DNA of 6,694 bases, from positions 1 to 6,694 of the forward strand of contig JAHIKR010000128.1 of NCBI GenBank assembly GCA_018897415.1, given 5' to 3'. The first letter of the stretch is position 1; each line of letters starts with the position of its first letter. Positions 6,607 to 6,694 of this stretch are shown here, piece after piece. Source of the DNA: Pseudomonadota bacterium (GTDB taxonomy: Bacteria; Desulfobacterota; Desulfobacteria; Desulfobacterales; ETH-SRB1). A program made the position numbers and the translations under genes. The notes beneath the pieces are model-generated. The model was given only the letters and a program-made list of their open reading frames with translations. It searched no databases and had not been told where the DNA came from.

Positions 6607-6694
6607 TGTCATTCCCGTGAAAACGGGAATCCAGTCCCCGATCAGGTCGAGGACAAGCATTCTCAATCAGTTATAGATTCCCGCTTTCGCGGGA
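6607..6694. repeat. Dispersed ATTCCCG-type palindromic repeat, cut by window end
   Basis: Three hairpins lie in a row. ATTCCCGT (6611-6618) pairs with ACGGGAAT (6623-6630) around a GAAA loop. GTCCCCGA (6634-6641) pairs with TCGAGGAC (6647-6654) with one mismatch. TCCCGC (6679-6684) pairs with GCGGGA (6689-6694) around TTTC, and this last one runs into the window edge. The first and last units are near-reverse complements, so the complete element is probably a composite inverted repeat. TGTCATTCCCG...CGGGAATCCAG repeats are widespread between genes in many proteobacteria, including deltaproteobacteria. No coding frame is associated. The 60 or so bases before it (6544-6606) hold nothing I recognise. 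Confidence 0.65.

Overview
The window reads as a chromosomal segment of an AT-rich Gram-negative bacterium, most likely a deltaproteobacterium (Desulfobacterota, Desulfobacterales-like). That placement is an inference from three things: the smc-ftsY gene pair, the compact FtsY, and the ATTCCCG-type palindromic repeats next to a HU gene. No rRNA or other taxonomic marker is present, so it is moderate at best.

Layout, all genes on the + strand. (1) 1-216 is the C-terminal end of a GT4-type glycosyltransferase, cut by the window edge. (2) 209-1018 is a second glycosyltransferase-like protein. It probably starts at a TTG codon that overlaps the stop of the first gene, so the two look like the tail of a surface-polysaccharide operon. 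(3) 1019-1246 is a 228-bp intergenic region with a plausible promoter (1164-1192) for the next unit. (4) 1247-4837 is a full-length SMC chromosome-condensation ATPase, followed after 21 bp by (5) ftsY, 4859-5812, the signal-recognition-particle receptor GTPase. (6) 5813-6037 is a regulatory region holding two candidate promoters, a 9-bp inverted repeat overlapping a 10-bp palindrome, and an unusual leader with a strong Shine-Dalgarno, an 11-codon TTG-start frame and an AT hairpin. (7) 6038-6310 is a HU-family DNA-binding protein. (8) 6311-6694 is gene-free but structured: a 181-bp nested-palindromic repeat starting right after the HU stop, a 16-bp-stem hairpin that may be the displaced HU terminator, and a dispersed ATTCCCG-type palindromic repeat cut by the window end.

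SMC and HU both organise the chromosome. FtsY handles co-translational membrane targeting, and its place behind smc is a conserved arrangement in several phyla, not evidence of a shared pathway. The protein-coding content is housekeeping plus glycan synthesis, and I see no convincing new multi-gene system. The parts most worth a second look are non-coding: the HU upstream region and leader, and the palindromic element wedged between HU and its probable terminator.
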